Positions 8,775 through 17,878 of a stretch of 64,000 nucleotides of DNA are shown here, one piece after another (positions within the stretch are counted from its first letter, which is position 1; the number at the start of each line of letters is the position of its first letter). The position numbers and the translations under genes were made by a program. The notes beneath the pieces were generated by a model. The model was given only the letters and a program-made list of their open reading frames with translations, ran no database searches and had not been told where the DNA came from. Origin of the DNA: Paracoccus xiamenensis (GTDB lineage Bacteria; Pseudomonadota; Alphaproteobacteria; Rhodobacterales; Rhodobacteraceae); the NCBI RefSeq assembly GCF_011308835.1, contig NZ_JAAOHY010000001.1, positions 868,001 through 932,000 of the forward strand. The letters are read 5' to 3'.

Positions 8775-10565
8775 TTACGCCCCCGCGTCGCCGGTGCTGG
8801 TTTCGGTGCGTTCTCGCGGCATCGTCAGCGGTTCCGGCACTGGTGCCGTGTGCATACGGTCGCGGCCCGACATCATGCCGCCCTGCGTCTGCTCGATCAG
8901 GCGGTCGGCGTCGCGGTTGCGGATGTCGGCCAGCGTTTCCTCGATGCTGGCTTCCGAGCAGGTGAGGGCGCGCAGACCTTCGGCCCCCATCAGAAGCGCG
9001 GATTCGACGGTTTCGCGGATTTCGTAATCGACACCAGCGCGGCGCAACTCCATCGAATGGCCCCGGTCATAGCTGCGCACCAGAAGCGTGGCATTGGGGA
9101 ACTGGTGCTTGGCCAATTCGACGATCTGGTTTGCCGCCTTGCGGTCATCGACGCAGACCATGATCACCTCGGCATCCTCGGCGCCGGAATGGCGCAGGAT
9201 ATCCAGCCGGGTGCCGTCGCCGTAATAGACCTTGAAGCCCCAGCGTTCGGCCTCTCGGATGCGGTCGGGACTGCTGTCGATGACGGAAACCTGGACGCCG
9301 CGCGCCAGCAGCAGTTGCAGGGCGATCTGGCCGAAACGGCCAAAGCCGATGACCAGCACCTGGCCCTTCAGCTCGAAGGCGGGATCGACACCCTCCATCG
9401 AGGGATCGCTGCGCAGAAACCGGTCCGAGGCCAGCAGCACCAGCGGCGTTACCGCCATGGACAGGATCACGACGCTGGCAAAGATCGCCGTCTCGCGGTC
9501 GCTGATCAGCCCGCCGCCAAGTGCCGCGGTGTAAAGGACAAAGGCAAATTCACCGCCCTGGGCGAACATCGCCGTGCGGTGGAGGGCGGCGGTATTTGTG
9601 CTGCCGAAGGCGCGGGCGACGCCGTAGATCGCGATGCCCTTGACCGCGACATAGACCGCCAGCATGGCCAGCAGCAGCGGCCATTCCGTGGCGACGATGC
9701 GCAGGTCAAGCGACATGCCGACGGCCAGGAAGAACAGCCCCATCAGCAGGCCCCGGAAAGGCTCGATATCGCTTTCGATCTGGTGGCGATAGCTGGAGCC
9801 CGACAGCATCACGCCCGCAAGAAACGCACCCATTGCCATCGACAGCCCGACCGCTTCCATCAGCAGCGCCGAACCCAGCACCACCAGAAGCGCGCCCGCC
9901 GTCAGCACTTCGCGCGCGCGGGCGCGGGCCAGCAGCGCAAAGAACGGATCCAGAAGCCAGCGCCCGACGATCAGCAGCACCGCAAGCCCCGCCAGCGCCA
10001 TTCCCAACGCGCGCAGCCCGCCTTCGCCGGTATCGGCCGGGGAAAGGAAGGCCACCACCGCCAGCAGCGGCACGATCATCAGATCTTCGAACAACAGGAT
10101 CGAGACGGCCTTCTGCCCCTCGGCACTGGCAAGCTCGCCGCGATCCGCAAGGGTGGACATGATCACGGCGGTCGAGGACATCACGAAGCCGGACCCGGCT
10201 ACAAAGGCAATCGCCCAGGGCAGTCCGAAGATCAGGTAGCCAGCGAGCGTCAGCAGCGCGATCGCCACGCTGACCTGCGCCAGCCCCAGCCCGAAAATCT
10301 GCCCGCGCATGGTCCACAGTTTCTGCGGTCGCAGCTCCAGCCCGATGACGAACAGGAACATGACGACGCCCAGTTCTGAAAAATGCAGGATCGCCTGCGG
10401 ATCGGTGAACAGCCCCAGAACCGACGGCCCGACAAGAGCGCCGGCAGCGAAATAGCCCAGCACCGAACCGAGCCCCAGCCGCCGAAACAGCGGAACCGCA
10501 ACCACCGCTGCAGCCATAAGGACCACAACCGGCCCGATCGTGTGCCCCAAGCCCTCGACCGCCAT
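8775..10565 (-). CDS. Kef-type monovalent cation:proton antiporter (KefB/KefC-like)
   Basis: Inner-membrane CPA2 antiporter of 596 aa. The N-terminal ~380 residues form about 12 membrane segments (for example GSVLGYFAAGALVGPSVLG, VMFLFVIGLELRP). A cytoplasmic RCK/TrkA-N domain follows, with the nucleotide motif VLVIGFGRFGQIALQLLLAR. The family exports K+ in exchange for H+ to acidify the cytoplasm during electrophile stress and is gated by glutathione adducts. I use the ATG at 10565, preceded by AAGGAGA; the frame stays open further upstream but would read through the hairpin and into the opposite-frame dioxygenase gene. Glutathione gating is inferred from neighbours, not proven by motif. Confidence 0.88.
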   Translation of the reverse strand: MAVEGLGHTIGPVVVLMAAAVVAVPLFRRLGLGSVLGYFAAGALVGPSVLGLFTDPQAILHFSELGVVMFLFVIGLELRPQKLWTMRGQIFGLGLAQVSVAIALLTLAGYLIFGLPWAIAFVAGSGFVMSSTAVIMSTLADRGELASAEGQKAVSILLFEDLMIVPLLAVVAFLSPADTGEGGLRALGMALAGLAVLLIVGRWLLDPFFALLARARAREVLTAGALLVVLGSALLMEAVGLSMAMGAFLAGVMLSGSSYRHQIESDIEPFRGLLMGLFFLAVGMSLDLRIVATEWPLLLAMLAVYVAVKGIAIYGVARAFGSTNTAALHRTAMFAQGGEFAFVLYTAALGGGLISDRETAIFASVVILSMAVTPLVLLASDRFLRSDPSMEGVDPAFELKGQVLVIGFGRFGQIALQLLLARGVQVSVIDSSPDRIREAERWGFKVYYGDGTRLDILRHSGAEDAEVIMVCVDDRKAANQIVELAKHQFPNATLLVRSYDRGHSMELRRAGVDYEIRETVESALLMGAEGLRALTCSEASIEETLADIRNRDADRLIEQTQGGMMSGRDRMHTAPVPEPLTMPRERTETSTGDAGA

Positions 10566-10653
10566 GCGATTCTCCTTTTCTCCGGTTTGCCTGATTGTTC
10601 GTGCCCAGAGATCAAGTTGCAAGCAGTCCGTTCGGCTTGGGCGAAACGACGCA

Positions 10654-10683
10654 AGAAAGGGCCGCCGGAAGTCCCGGCGGCCC
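10654..10683 (-). terminator. intrinsic terminator of the VOC dioxygenase gene
   Basis: On the minus strand GGGCCGCCGG, five-base loop, CCGGCGGCCC, then TTTCTT: a perfect 10-bp stem between the dioxygenase stop and the Kef antiporter start. The antiporter therefore probably has its own promoter in the ~90 bases that follow. Confidence 0.75.
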
Positions 10684-10708
10684 CGAAATGGCTTGCAACT
10701 GTCCCGCT

Positions 10709-11650
10709 TCAGTCCAGCGGCTTCAGCCCGGCCTCGATCTGGGCGCGGCGCGGCTCCAGGAAGGGGGGTAGGGACAGGCCTTCGCCCATGGTCTCGATCG
10801 GTTCGTCCACGGCGAAACCGGGGCCGTCGGTGGCGATCTCGAAAAGGTTGCCGCCGGGTTCGCGGAAATAGAGGCTGCGGAAGTAATACCGCTCGACCTC
10901 GCCCGAGGAGGGGATGCGGAACTCGTTCAGGCGGTTGGCCCAGCCGTGGATCGTCTGCACGTCCGGGGTGCGGAACGCGACGTGGTGGACGGCGCCCGCG
11001 CCCTGACGCGCGACCGGCAGATCGGGCTGGACGGCGACATGCAGTTCGGCTGCCGGTCCGCCGGGTCCCATCTCGAACACATGAACCTGGCCCTGGCCGT
11101 CCGGGCTGGCATAGTCGCGGACACGGCGCATGTTCATCACGCGGGTCAGCACCGCCTCGGTCGGGGCAAGATCGGCGACTGAAATGGTGATCGGGCCAAG
11201 ACCACGGATCTGGTGTTCGGCGTCGACGGGGCTGCGTTCCCACGGGTTCGCCTCGCCCGGAATGTCGCCGGTCAGGCGAAAGCGCTGCCCCTCTGGGTCT
11301 TCGAAATCCAGCGTGGCGCGGGTATCGGTACTGGCGATATCGCCGACCAGCAGGCCCCGGTCGCGCAGCCGCGCGGACCAGAAATCAAGGCTGGATTCAT
11401 TCACGCGCAGCCCGGTGCGGCTGATCGAATGGGTGCCGCGCCTTTCGCGTGAGACGGGCCAGTCGAAGAAGGTCAGATCGGTGCCAGCGCTGCCTTTGCC
11501 ATCGGCGAAGAACAGGTGATAGGCCGAGGTATCGTCCTGGTTCACGGTCTTCTTCACGCGGCGCAGGCCCAGCGTATCGGTATAGAAGCGATTGTTGGCC
11601 GGAGCATCGGCGGTGATCGCGGTCAGGTGGTGAATGCCGGTAAGGTCCAT
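10709..11650 (-). CDS. VOC-family ring-cleaving dioxygenase (MhqO-like)
   Basis: Protein of 313 aa with two glyoxalase/VOC modules. Metal-ligand positions are visible: GIHHLTAITAD at the N-terminus, AVHHVAFRTPD near residue 220, and FREPGGNLFEIATD near 265. Overall it resembles the MhqO/MhqA group, which in Bacillus confers resistance to methyl-hydroquinone and catechols; that link is family knowledge. It lies beside the glutathionyl-hydroquinone reductase and a Kef antiporter and is divergent from a LysR gene that may control it. The true aromatic substrate is unknown. Confidence 0.85.
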   Translation of the reverse strand: MDLTGIHHLTAITADAPANNRFYTDTLGLRRVKKTVNQDDTSAYHLFFADGKGSAGTDLTFFDWPVSRERRGTHSISRTGLRVNESSLDFWSARLRDRGLLVGDIASTDTRATLDFEDPEGQRFRLTGDIPGEANPWERSPVDAEHQIRGLGPITISVADLAPTEAVLTRVMNMRRVRDYASPDGQGQVHVFEMGPGGPAAELHVAVQPDLPVARQGAGAVHHVAFRTPDVQTIHGWANRLNEFRIPSSGEVERYYFRSLYFREPGGNLFEIATDGPGFAVDEPIETMGEGLSLPPFLEPRRAQIEAGLKPLD

Positions 11651-11768
11651 GTCGGTCTCCTTTTCGTTGCCATCAATATTGACCCCTGTCGTGCCTTACG
11701 CCAGCCGGACAAAGCCGAAGCCGGCGTTCGAATATTGCGAACGGGGCGGGGGCTGCTATGCTGCCGCC

Positions 11769-12686
11769 ATGCGCTATGACCTCGACCAGATAGAGACCTT
11801 CCTTGCGGTGATGGAACTGGGCACCGTGACCGCGGCGGCGGCGCGGCTGAACCTGTCGAAATCCGTCATCTCGAAACGGATCAGCGATTTCGAGACGGTG
11901 ATCGGGGCGGCACTGTTCAAGCGCAATGCCGGCCGCATCACCCCGACCGAGGCCGCGATCCGCCTGTCCGAACGGTTGCGTCCGGCATTATCGGAATTGG
12001 TCGCAGCCACCGAAAGCGCCGCATGGGGGATGGACGGCGCGGCCAGTCTGCGCGGCTCACTGGCGATTGCCGCGCCGATGACCTTTGGCACCATGTACCT
12101 GACCCCGGTTCTGGCCCGCTTTGCCGCAGCCCACCCGGCGCTGGAACTGCGGGTCGATTACGACGATCGGCTGCGCGATATTACCCGCGACGGTTTCGAT
12201 CTGGGCATCCGTGTCGGCAATGCCCGCGATGGCGCGCTGATGGCGCGCAAGCTGTGCGAGGATCGGCCTGTGGTCGTGGCCAGCCCGGCCTATCTGGAAC
12301 GGGCGGGCATCCCGGCGACCCCGGCCGATCTGGCCCAGCATCCGGTGATCGGTTACAGCCATGTCCCCAATGCGCAGATCTGGCAGTTCAAACAGGGCGG
12401 TCGCATGATCTCGCCAGCGGTCAATGGTCGGCTGACGCTGAACAATGGCGAGGCGATCCGCGACATGGCGGTCGAAGGGCTGGGCCTTGCCATGCTGCCG
12501 GGCTTTATCGTCGCCCGCGCCCTTGCCGATGGTCGTCTGGTTCGGGTTCTCCAAGACGTCGAGTCGCGCGTGATGCCGATCATGGCGGTCTGGCCGCCTG
12601 TCTCGCCCATGCCGATCAAGTTGCGGATGCTGATTGACTATCTCGCGGCCGAATTTGCCGTGTCCGACTGGTGCGGCGCGGAATAG
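11769..12686 (+). CDS. LysR-family transcriptional regulator
   Basis: Regulator of 305 aa. The helix-turn-helix region reads IETFLAVMELGTVTAAAARL followed by SKSVISKRISDFE. The ATG at 11769 fits the normal LysR start; an upstream in-frame extension lacks any family sequence. It is divergent from the MhqO-like gene with a 118-base gap and is probably its regulator. Its 3' end overlaps the convergent MFS gene by 49 bases, so the last ~16 codons of each are antisense to the other. Confidence 0.88.
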   Translation: MRYDLDQIETFLAVMELGTVTAAAARLNLSKSVISKRISDFETVIGAALFKRNAGRITPTEAAIRLSERLRPALSELVAATESAAWGMDGAASLRGSLAIAAPMTFGTMYLTPVLARFAAAHPALELRVDYDDRLRDITRDGFDLGIRVGNARDGALMARKLCEDRPVVVASPAYLERAGIPATPADLAQHPVIGYSHVPNAQIWQFKQGGRMISPAVNGRLTLNNGEAIRDMAVEGLGLAMLPGFIVARALADGRLVRVLQDVESRVMPIMAVWPPVSPMPIKLRMLIDYLAAEFAVSDWCGAE

Positions 12687-14149
12687 GACCGGCGCCAGAT
12701 GACCAATGCCACAGCGATCAGGATCCCCGTTGCCGCCACGGTCACGCCGATAAAGGCGTTTTCGAACGCCATGCGGGCCAGCATGGTGACCTCTGCCGCC
12801 TGCGCGGCGGGCAGGGCCTCGGACAGGATCAGTGCCTCGTCCAGACTGTCGCGGGCTTCGGGCGCAATGGCGATATGGCCCGGCAGGCTCAGGCTGCGAG
12901 TATAGATCGCTGTCATCAGGCTGCCCAGAAGGGCGACGCCAAGCGCCCCACCCAGTTCATAGGACACTTCCTCGACCGAGGCGGCCATGCCGGCGCGATC
13001 CTCGGGTGCGGACAGCATGATCGCGCTGGAGGCCCCGGTCATGGCTGCACTCACCGAAAACCCCATCGCTGCCAGCGCCGCAATCCATATGACAGCGGGC
13101 CCGTCCCGCGTCAGCAAATAGGCCGCCAGCGCCAGCCCCGTCGACAGCAACGCCATCCACAAAACCCGCATCGCACCCATACGGGGCAATGCCAGCCCCG
13201 TCAGTGGCCCGGCGAAGAAGGCCGCGGCCGGAATGGGCAAGATCACCAGTCCCGCCTGCAAGGGGCTGAGGTTCTGGACAAGTTGCAGATGCTGGCTCAG
13301 CACCAGTTCCACCCCCACAAGCGCCCCCGATGCGGTTAGCGCCGTGGCCACCCCGGCCGAAAAGCGGGGATTGGAAAACAGCGCAAAATCGATCAGCGGA
13401 TGCGCGCTGCCCAACTGGCGGCGCACGAACAGCGTCAGAAACACCGCCCCGAGGATCAGCGCCGGCACGACAAGCGCCGGATCCGGGTTGCGCTTGCTGA
13501 TTTCCTTGATGGCAAATGTCACACCCACCAACCCGATCAGCACTTGCAGCGAACCGATCAGATCCCATGGCCGATCAGCATTGCCGGGCCGGTTTTCCAG
13601 CAGCATCGCACCCGCGAGCAGGGCCACCAGCACCACCGGCACGTTGATAAGAAAGACCGAGCCCCACCAGAAATATTCCAGCAGCAGACCGCCCAGTACC
13701 GGCCCAAGCGCCGAGCCGCCCGATGCCACGGCGGCCCAGATGCCGATGGCGAATGCGCGTTCTGCCTCGTCGGTGAAGGTCAGCCGGATCAGCGACAGCG
13801 TGGCGGGCATCATCATTGCCGCCCCCACCGCCAGCAGGACCCGCGCCGCGATCAGCAGTTGTGGCGTGGGCGCGAATGCCGCAAACGCCGAGGCAAGCCC
13901 GAACAGGACCAGCCCCATCAGGAACATCCGCTTGTGCCCGGCCCGGTCACCCAGCGTGCCCAGCCCGGGCAGCAGCCCTGCCACCACCAGCGGATAAGCG
14001 TTCACGATCCACAGCTTTTCCGAGGCCGTCGCGCCCAGATCATGGGTCAGACGGGGCAGGGCCGTATACAGCACTGTCATGTCGACGACGATCAGCAGCA
14101 ACGCGCTGGAAACAATGGCCAGCACCAGCCAGCGATTACGAGACAGCAT
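12638..14149 (-). CDS. MFS multidrug efflux transporter, 14-TM (QacA/SmvA type, DHA2)
   Basis: Inner-membrane protein of 503 aa, a length and hydrophobicity pattern fitting 14 membrane segments. Motif A appears as GTLGDRAGHKRMF after the second segment, motif C-like glycines in GGSALGPVLGGLLLEYFWWG, and the conserved VVDMTVLYTALP lies in segment 1. QacA/SmvA proteins export quaternary ammonium compounds, biguanides or dyes by proton antiport. The gene is divergent from a TetR repressor, a standard arrangement for this family. It could also export a metabolite. Confidence 0.9.
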   Translation of the reverse strand: MLSRNRWLVLAIVSSALLLIVVDMTVLYTALPRLTHDLGATASEKLWIVNAYPLVVAGLLPGLGTLGDRAGHKRMFLMGLVLFGLASAFAAFAPTPQLLIAARVLLAVGAAMMMPATLSLIRLTFTDEAERAFAIGIWAAVASGGSALGPVLGGLLLEYFWWGSVFLINVPVVLVALLAGAMLLENRPGNADRPWDLIGSLQVLIGLVGVTFAIKEISKRNPDPALVVPALILGAVFLTLFVRRQLGSAHPLIDFALFSNPRFSAGVATALTASGALVGVELVLSQHLQLVQNLSPLQAGLVILPIPAAAFFAGPLTGLALPRMGAMRVLWMALLSTGLALAAYLLTRDGPAVIWIAALAAMGFSVSAAMTGASSAIMLSAPEDRAGMAASVEEVSYELGGALGVALLGSLMTAIYTRSLSLPGHIAIAPEARDSLDEALILSEALPAAQAAEVTMLARMAFENAFIGVTVAATGILIAVALVIWRRSYSAPHQSDTANSAAR

Positions 14150-14252
14150 TGCCTTTCCTTTCCGGTCGCGGGCCTCACCACCACTATAAATACGGTTGTA
14201 CTGAAAGTGCGGCTGCTATTCAATACCTGCGTATGGAAATTAGGAGGAAAAC

Positions 14253-14807
14253 ATGACGGGACGCCCGCGCAGCATCGACAGGGACAAGGTTCTGGACGCG
14301 GCCGAAGGCATTGTTACGACCACGGGGGCGGCTGGTCTGACCTTTGAAGCCGTTGCCCGCGCTGCCGGCATCACCAAGGGTGGCGTGCAGTATTGCTTTG
14401 GCACCAAGGAAAAGCTGATCGGCGCCATGATCGATCGCTGGAGCGACGCTTTTGAGGTCAACATCGCCAATCTGGTCGGTCCCGATCCCGCACCGGCCGA
14501 GGTGGTCCGAGGCCATTTGACCGTGACGCGGGACGAGGACGCGGCCGATCATTCTCGCTCGGCGGTCATGATGACGGCACTGTTGGATCGTCCCGAACGC
14601 GTGGCAGAGTTGCGCGACTGGTACATGCAGCGTTTGGCCGGGCTGGATCTGGGCCGCGACGGGGATCGCCGGGTGGCCTTGGCGTTTCTGGCCGGCGAGG
14701 GTGCGTTTCTGCTGCGGGCGCTTGGGCTGATCGAATTTGAAGATGCCGATTGGACCCGACTTTTCGACGATATGTTGGCGTTGTTGGGGCCGGGTCGTAC
14801 TGCCTAG
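14253..14807 (+). CDS. TetR-family transcriptional repressor (SmvR-like position)
   Basis: Regulator of 184 aa. The N-terminal TetR helix-turn-helix is clear: DKVLDAAEGIVTTTGAAGLT, then AVARAAGITKGGVQYCFGTK. The C-terminal ligand domain is generic. An excellent AGGAGG at 14242-14247 precedes the ATG. It is divergent from the 14-TM exporter with a 103-base gap and very likely represses it, with exporter substrates as inducers. The operator is not certain; the AT-rich stretch around 14185-14200 (TACGGTTGTACT) is the best candidate. Confidence 0.9.
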   Translation: MTGRPRSIDRDKVLDAAEGIVTTTGAAGLTFEAVARAAGITKGGVQYCFGTKEKLIGAMIDRWSDAFEVNIANLVGPDPAPAEVVRGHLTVTRDEDAADHSRSAVMMTALLDRPERVAELRDWYMQRLAGLDLGRDGDRRVALAFLAGEGAFLLRALGLIEFEDADWTRLFDDMLALLGPGRTA

Positions 14808-14941
14808 AGAGCCTCGGCTAACGGTGAGCCTTGCCCGCAGTGGAAGCGCGGGCCGCACCAACGATGCGATGCTGGGTTCAGCTTAGTTGGGCCAGGCGCA
14901 TTACCATTGCGCGCTAATGAGACTACCTTCGATATGCGAAA

Positions 14942-14962
14942 GGCCGGGCGTAGCGCCCGGCC
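14942..14962 (-). terminator. intrinsic terminator of the kbl-tdh operon
   Basis: Perfect 9-bp inverted repeat GGCCGGGCG (14942-14950), 3-base loop, CGCCCGGCC (14954-14962); read on the minus strand it ends in TTTCG. It lies 23 bases after the tdh stop. Confidence 0.7.
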
Positions 14963-14985
14963 CTTCCTGCATCTTGCTGCTGTGT

Positions 14986-16011
14986 TCAGTCCCAATCGAG
15001 AACGATCTTGCCGCTGTGACCCTGTCGCATCGTCTCGAACCCTTCGACGAAGCTGTCGACCGGCAGTTCGTGGGTTATCACCCCGCTGATATCCAGCCCG
15101 TTTTCCAGCATCGCCAGCATCTTGTACCAGGTCTCGAAGATCTCGCGGCCATAGATGCCCTTGATGGTGATGGATTTAAGCACGATCCGGCTCCAATCCA
15201 CTGGGGTCGAGCCGGGCGGGATGCCCAGCATGGCGATGCGCCCGCCCATGACCATGGCCTCGACCATCTGATCGAAGGCGCGCGGATTGCCAGACATTTC
15301 CAGTCCGACGTCAAAGCCCTGACGCATGCCAAGACGGGCGGGGATCGCGGCCAGATCCTCGGTTGCGACATTCACCGGAACGACATCGGCGACGCGCGCC
15401 GCCAGATCCAGCCGGGTCTGGTTCACATCGGTGATCACCACATGGCGCGCACCGACATGGCGCGCGACCGCCGCCGCCATGATCCCGATGGGACCGGCGC
15501 CGGTGACCAGCACGTCCTCGCCGATCAGGTTAAAGCTGAGCGCGGTATGGACGGCATTGCCCAGCGGGTCCAGAATCGCCCCGATCCGGTCGGGCACGCT
15601 GTCGGGCAGCGGGACCACGTTAAAGGCAGGCAGGCGCAGATATTGCGCGAAGGCACCCTGCACATTCACCCCGATCCCCTTGGTTTCGGGGTCCAGATGG
15701 AACTGGCCGGACCGGCTTTGCCGGCTGGTCGTGCCGATGAGGTGCCCCTCGCCCGAGACGCGCTGACCGACGGTCAGATCCTTCACATCACGGCCCAGCT
15801 CGACAATCTCACCCGCGAATTCATGGCCGGTGATCATGGGCACCGGCACCGTGCGCTGCGCCCATTCGTCCCAGTTCCAGATATGAATATCGGTGCCGCA
15901 GATGCCGGTCTTGCGGATGCGGATCAGCACGTCCGAGGGGCCGATTTCAGGGACGGGTTCGTCCTGAAGCCACAGCCCGACTTCGGGTTTCGCCTTGACC
16001 AGAGCTTTCAT
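14986..16011 (-). CDS. tdh: L-threonine 3-dehydrogenase
   Basis: NAD-dependent medium-chain dehydrogenase (341 aa) oxidising L-threonine to 2-amino-3-ketobutyrate, which Kbl cleaves to glycine and acetyl-CoA. Catalytic zinc ligands are present in [17 protein letters not shown] (Cys near 38) and ITGHEFAGE (His-Glu near 63-64); the nucleotide fold is [13 protein letters not shown]. Sequence from [10 protein letters not shown] to the end closely follows E. coli Tdh. Oddly, the structural-zinc lobe has lost all four cysteines: where E. coli has CGHCRNCR and HLCRNT, this protein has GTTSRQSR and HLDPET. It overlaps the kbl stop by four bases. Confidence 0.95.
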   Translation of the reverse strand: MKALVKAKPEVGLWLQDEPVPEIGPSDVLIRIRKTGICGTDIHIWNWDEWAQRTVPVPMITGHEFAGEIVELGRDVKDLTVGQRVSGEGHLIGTTSRQSRSGQFHLDPETKGIGVNVQGAFAQYLRLPAFNVVPLPDSVPDRIGAILDPLGNAVHTALSFNLIGEDVLVTGAGPIGIMAAAVARHVGARHVVITDVNQTRLDLAARVADVVPVNVATEDLAAIPARLGMRQGFDVGLEMSGNPRAFDQMVEAMVMGGRIAMLGIPPGSTPVDWSRIVLKSITIKGIYGREIFETWYKMLAMLENGLDISGVITHELPVDSFVEGFETMRQGHSGKIVLDWD

Positions 16012-17201
16012 CGGATTACTCCTGTTTCGCGGCCTGCCTCGCGGAAGGCCTGCAAGGCGATGTCCAGATCTTCCATGGCGATGGCCGCGTTCATCTGGGT
16101 GCGGATGCGGGCCTGACCGCGCGGCACGACCGGGAAGAAGAAGCCAGCGACATAGACGCCGCGCTGATCCAGCGCCTGCGCCATCTGCTGGGCCAGCGTG
16201 GCCTCGCCCAGCATCACCGGGACGATGGCGGTTTCGCCCGGCAGCAGGTCGAAACCCGCATCGGCAAGGCCGTCGCGCCAGTATTGGGTCTTGCGGAACA
16301 GTTCGCTGCGCAGGTCGTCCGCGCCCTCGACCAGATCAATCGCGGCAAGGCCGGCGGCGGTGATCGCCGGCGGCAGCGCGTTCGAGAACAGATAGGGTCG
16401 CGCGCGCTGGCGCAGCAGGTCGATGACCGGCTGCGGCCCGGCGATATAGCCGCCAAGCGCCCCGCCAAGCGCCTTGCCCAGCGTGCCGGTGATGACGTCG
16501 GCGCGGGTGCCAAAATGCGCCGCCGTCCCGGCCCCCTTCGGCCCCAGAATGCCCGCCGAATGGCAATCATCGACCATCAGCAGCGCGCCGTACTGATCTG
16601 CCAGCGCGCGGATTTCGGGAAGCTTCGCCAGATAACCATCCATCGAAAAGACGCCATCGGTGGCGATCATGATGAAGCGGGCGCCATCGGCGCGGGCCTT
16701 TTGCAACTGCGATTCCAGATCCGCCATGTCGGAATTGGCATAGCGATAGCGTTTCGCCTTGCACAGCCGGATGCCGTCGATGATCGAGGCGTGGTTGAGC
16801 GCGTCCGAGATGACGGCGTCTTCCGGCCCCAGCAGCGGTTCGAACAACGCGCCATTGGCATCGAAGCAAGAGGCGAACAGGATGCTATCATCATGGCCCA
16901 GCCAGCGGGCGATGCGCTGTTCCAGCGTGCGGTGCAGGTCCTGGGTGCCGCAGATGAACCGGACCGAGGCCATGCCGTAACCATGCGTTTCCATCGCCTC
17001 ATCGGCCGCGGCGCGCAGGGCAGGGTGGTTGGCCAGCCCCAGATAGTTGTTGGCGCAAAGGTTGATGGTCTGGCGGTCGCCCACCGTGATGCGGCTGCCC
17101 TGCGGGCTGGTGATCAGCCTTTCGCGCTTGGTCAGCCCGTCAGCCGCGATTGACGCCAGCTCGGCGCTGGCATGGTTCAGGAACTCCGTCGCATCCGCCA
17201 T
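16008..17201 (-). CDS. kbl: glycine C-acetyltransferase (2-amino-3-ketobutyrate CoA ligase)
   Basis: PLP-dependent alpha-oxoamine synthase of 397 aa, matching E. coli Kbl in length and order of motifs: [44 protein letters not shown], and the PLP lysine in [15 protein letters not shown]. It cleaves 2-amino-3-ketobutyrate with CoA to glycine plus acetyl-CoA. The ATGA overlap with tdh couples the two so the unstable intermediate is consumed. A GAGAGG precedes the ATG, within which lies a TCCGTT-TT-AACGGA dyad that could be an operator. Confidence 0.95.
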   Translation of the reverse strand: MADATEFLNHASAELASIAADGLTKRERLITSPQGSRITVGDRQTINLCANNYLGLANHPALRAAADEAMETHGYGMASVRFICGTQDLHRTLEQRIARWLGHDDSILFASCFDANGALFEPLLGPEDAVISDALNHASIIDGIRLCKAKRYRYANSDMADLESQLQKARADGARFIMIATDGVFSMDGYLAKLPEIRALADQYGALLMVDDCHSAGILGPKGAGTAAHFGTRADVITGTLGKALGGALGGYIAGPQPVIDLLRQRARPYLFSNALPPAITAAGLAAIDLVEGADDLRSELFRKTQYWRDGLADAGFDLLPGETAIVPVMLGEATLAQQMAQALDQRGVYVAGFFFPVVPRGQARIRTQMNAAIAMEDLDIALQAFREAGRETGVIR

Positions 17202-17213
17202 AAGTGAATCCTC

Positions 17214-17227
17214 TCCGTTTTAACGGA
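17214..17227. promoter_or_regulatory. dyad TCCGTT-TT-AACGGA upstream of kbl
   Basis: Perfect 6-bp inverted repeat with a 2-base centre, 13 bases before the kbl ATG, in the leader. It may be an operator for the XRE-cupin regulator encoded just upstream, but nothing in the sequence proves this. Confidence 0.35.
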
Positions 17228-17265
17228 AGATACGAGGGGGCGTAGATTCGTGCAAGATAGAAGAT

Positions 17266-17287
17266 AAAATCCGGTATGACGGATTTT
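17266..17287 (-). terminator. hairpin between XRE-cupin gene and kbl
   Basis: AAAATCCG (17266-17273) and CGGATTTT (17280-17287) form an 8-bp stem with a 6-base loop starting at the stop codon of the regulator gene. On the minus strand the stem ends in TTTTATCTTC, so it could terminate the regulator transcript and separate it from kbl-tdh. The symmetry also allows an operator. Confidence 0.55.
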
Positions 17288-17847
17288 TAGCTGTTCCTGA
17301 CGATCATCAACACCCGTGTCGGATCCTCCCCCGCGGTGACAGTATGGGGGCAGTCGGCGGCGTAATTGGCGGCGTCATTCACCCGCAACTGCGCCTGCTC
17401 GCTGCCCGACGTGATGGTGACCGAGCCTTCGAGGACCACCAGATCCTCGCGGCACCCGGCGCGATGGGGCGCTGAATCCAGTGCCGCGCCCGGCTTGAAT
17501 CGGATTTCGTAGATCTCGTGTTCGCCCACCGATTGCGGCGCGCTGAGGATGCGGATCACCACGTCGCGGCCGCGGTCTTCGATCACCGGGGCGGCGGCGG
17601 CGGGGACGACGCGGATCTCTGGTTCCACGCGGCCTTCCAGCAGCCCGGCGAAATCGACCTGCAGCGCCTGGGTCAGGTTCCACAGCGTGGCCACCGTCGG
17701 GCTGGATTCGCCGCGCTCTATCTGGCTGACCATCGACCGACTGACGCCCGACAGCTTGGCCACGGCATCAAGGCTGAGCCCCTTGGCGCGGCGTGCCTCT
17801 TTCAGGCGGGTTGCAAGGCGGGCGACGATATCAGGGTTCTGGGCCAT
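17287..17847 (-). CDS. XRE-family regulator with C-terminal cupin domain
   Basis: Protein of 186 aa. An N-terminal HTH_3 domain (LKEARRAKGLSLDAVAKLSG, then RSMVSQIERGESSPTVATLW) is followed by a cupin sensor domain from about residue 105 (HEIYEIRFKPGAALDS, EDLVVLEGSVTITSG). Such regulators (PuuR-like) often control amino acid or amine metabolism. I take the ATG at 17847 (MAQNPDIVARLA) as start; sequence further upstream has no HTH family match. It lies directly upstream of kbl-tdh on the same strand and is the natural candidate to regulate it. Confidence 0.88.
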   Translation of the reverse strand: MAQNPDIVARLATRLKEARRAKGLSLDAVAKLSGVSRSMVSQIERGESSPTVATLWNLTQALQVDFAGLLEGRVEPEIRVVPAAAAPVIEDRGRDVVIRILSAPQSVGEHEIYEIRFKPGAALDSAPHRAGCREDLVVLEGSVTITSGSEQAQLRVNDAANYAADCPHTVTAGEDPTRVLMIVRNS

Positions 17848-17878
17848 GGCGGTAAGCTGTGCGCGGGCGCGGCATCTG

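Noticed and set aside
8850..10379. Plus-strand open frame of 509 codons
   Set aside because: Antisense to the Kef-type antiporter; biased H/Q/R composition and no ribosome site.
14808..14941. Possible tRNA-like or riboswitch element after the TetR gene
   Set aside because: Some GC-rich complementarity exists but no T-loop, anticodon arm or conserved aptamer sequence is visible.
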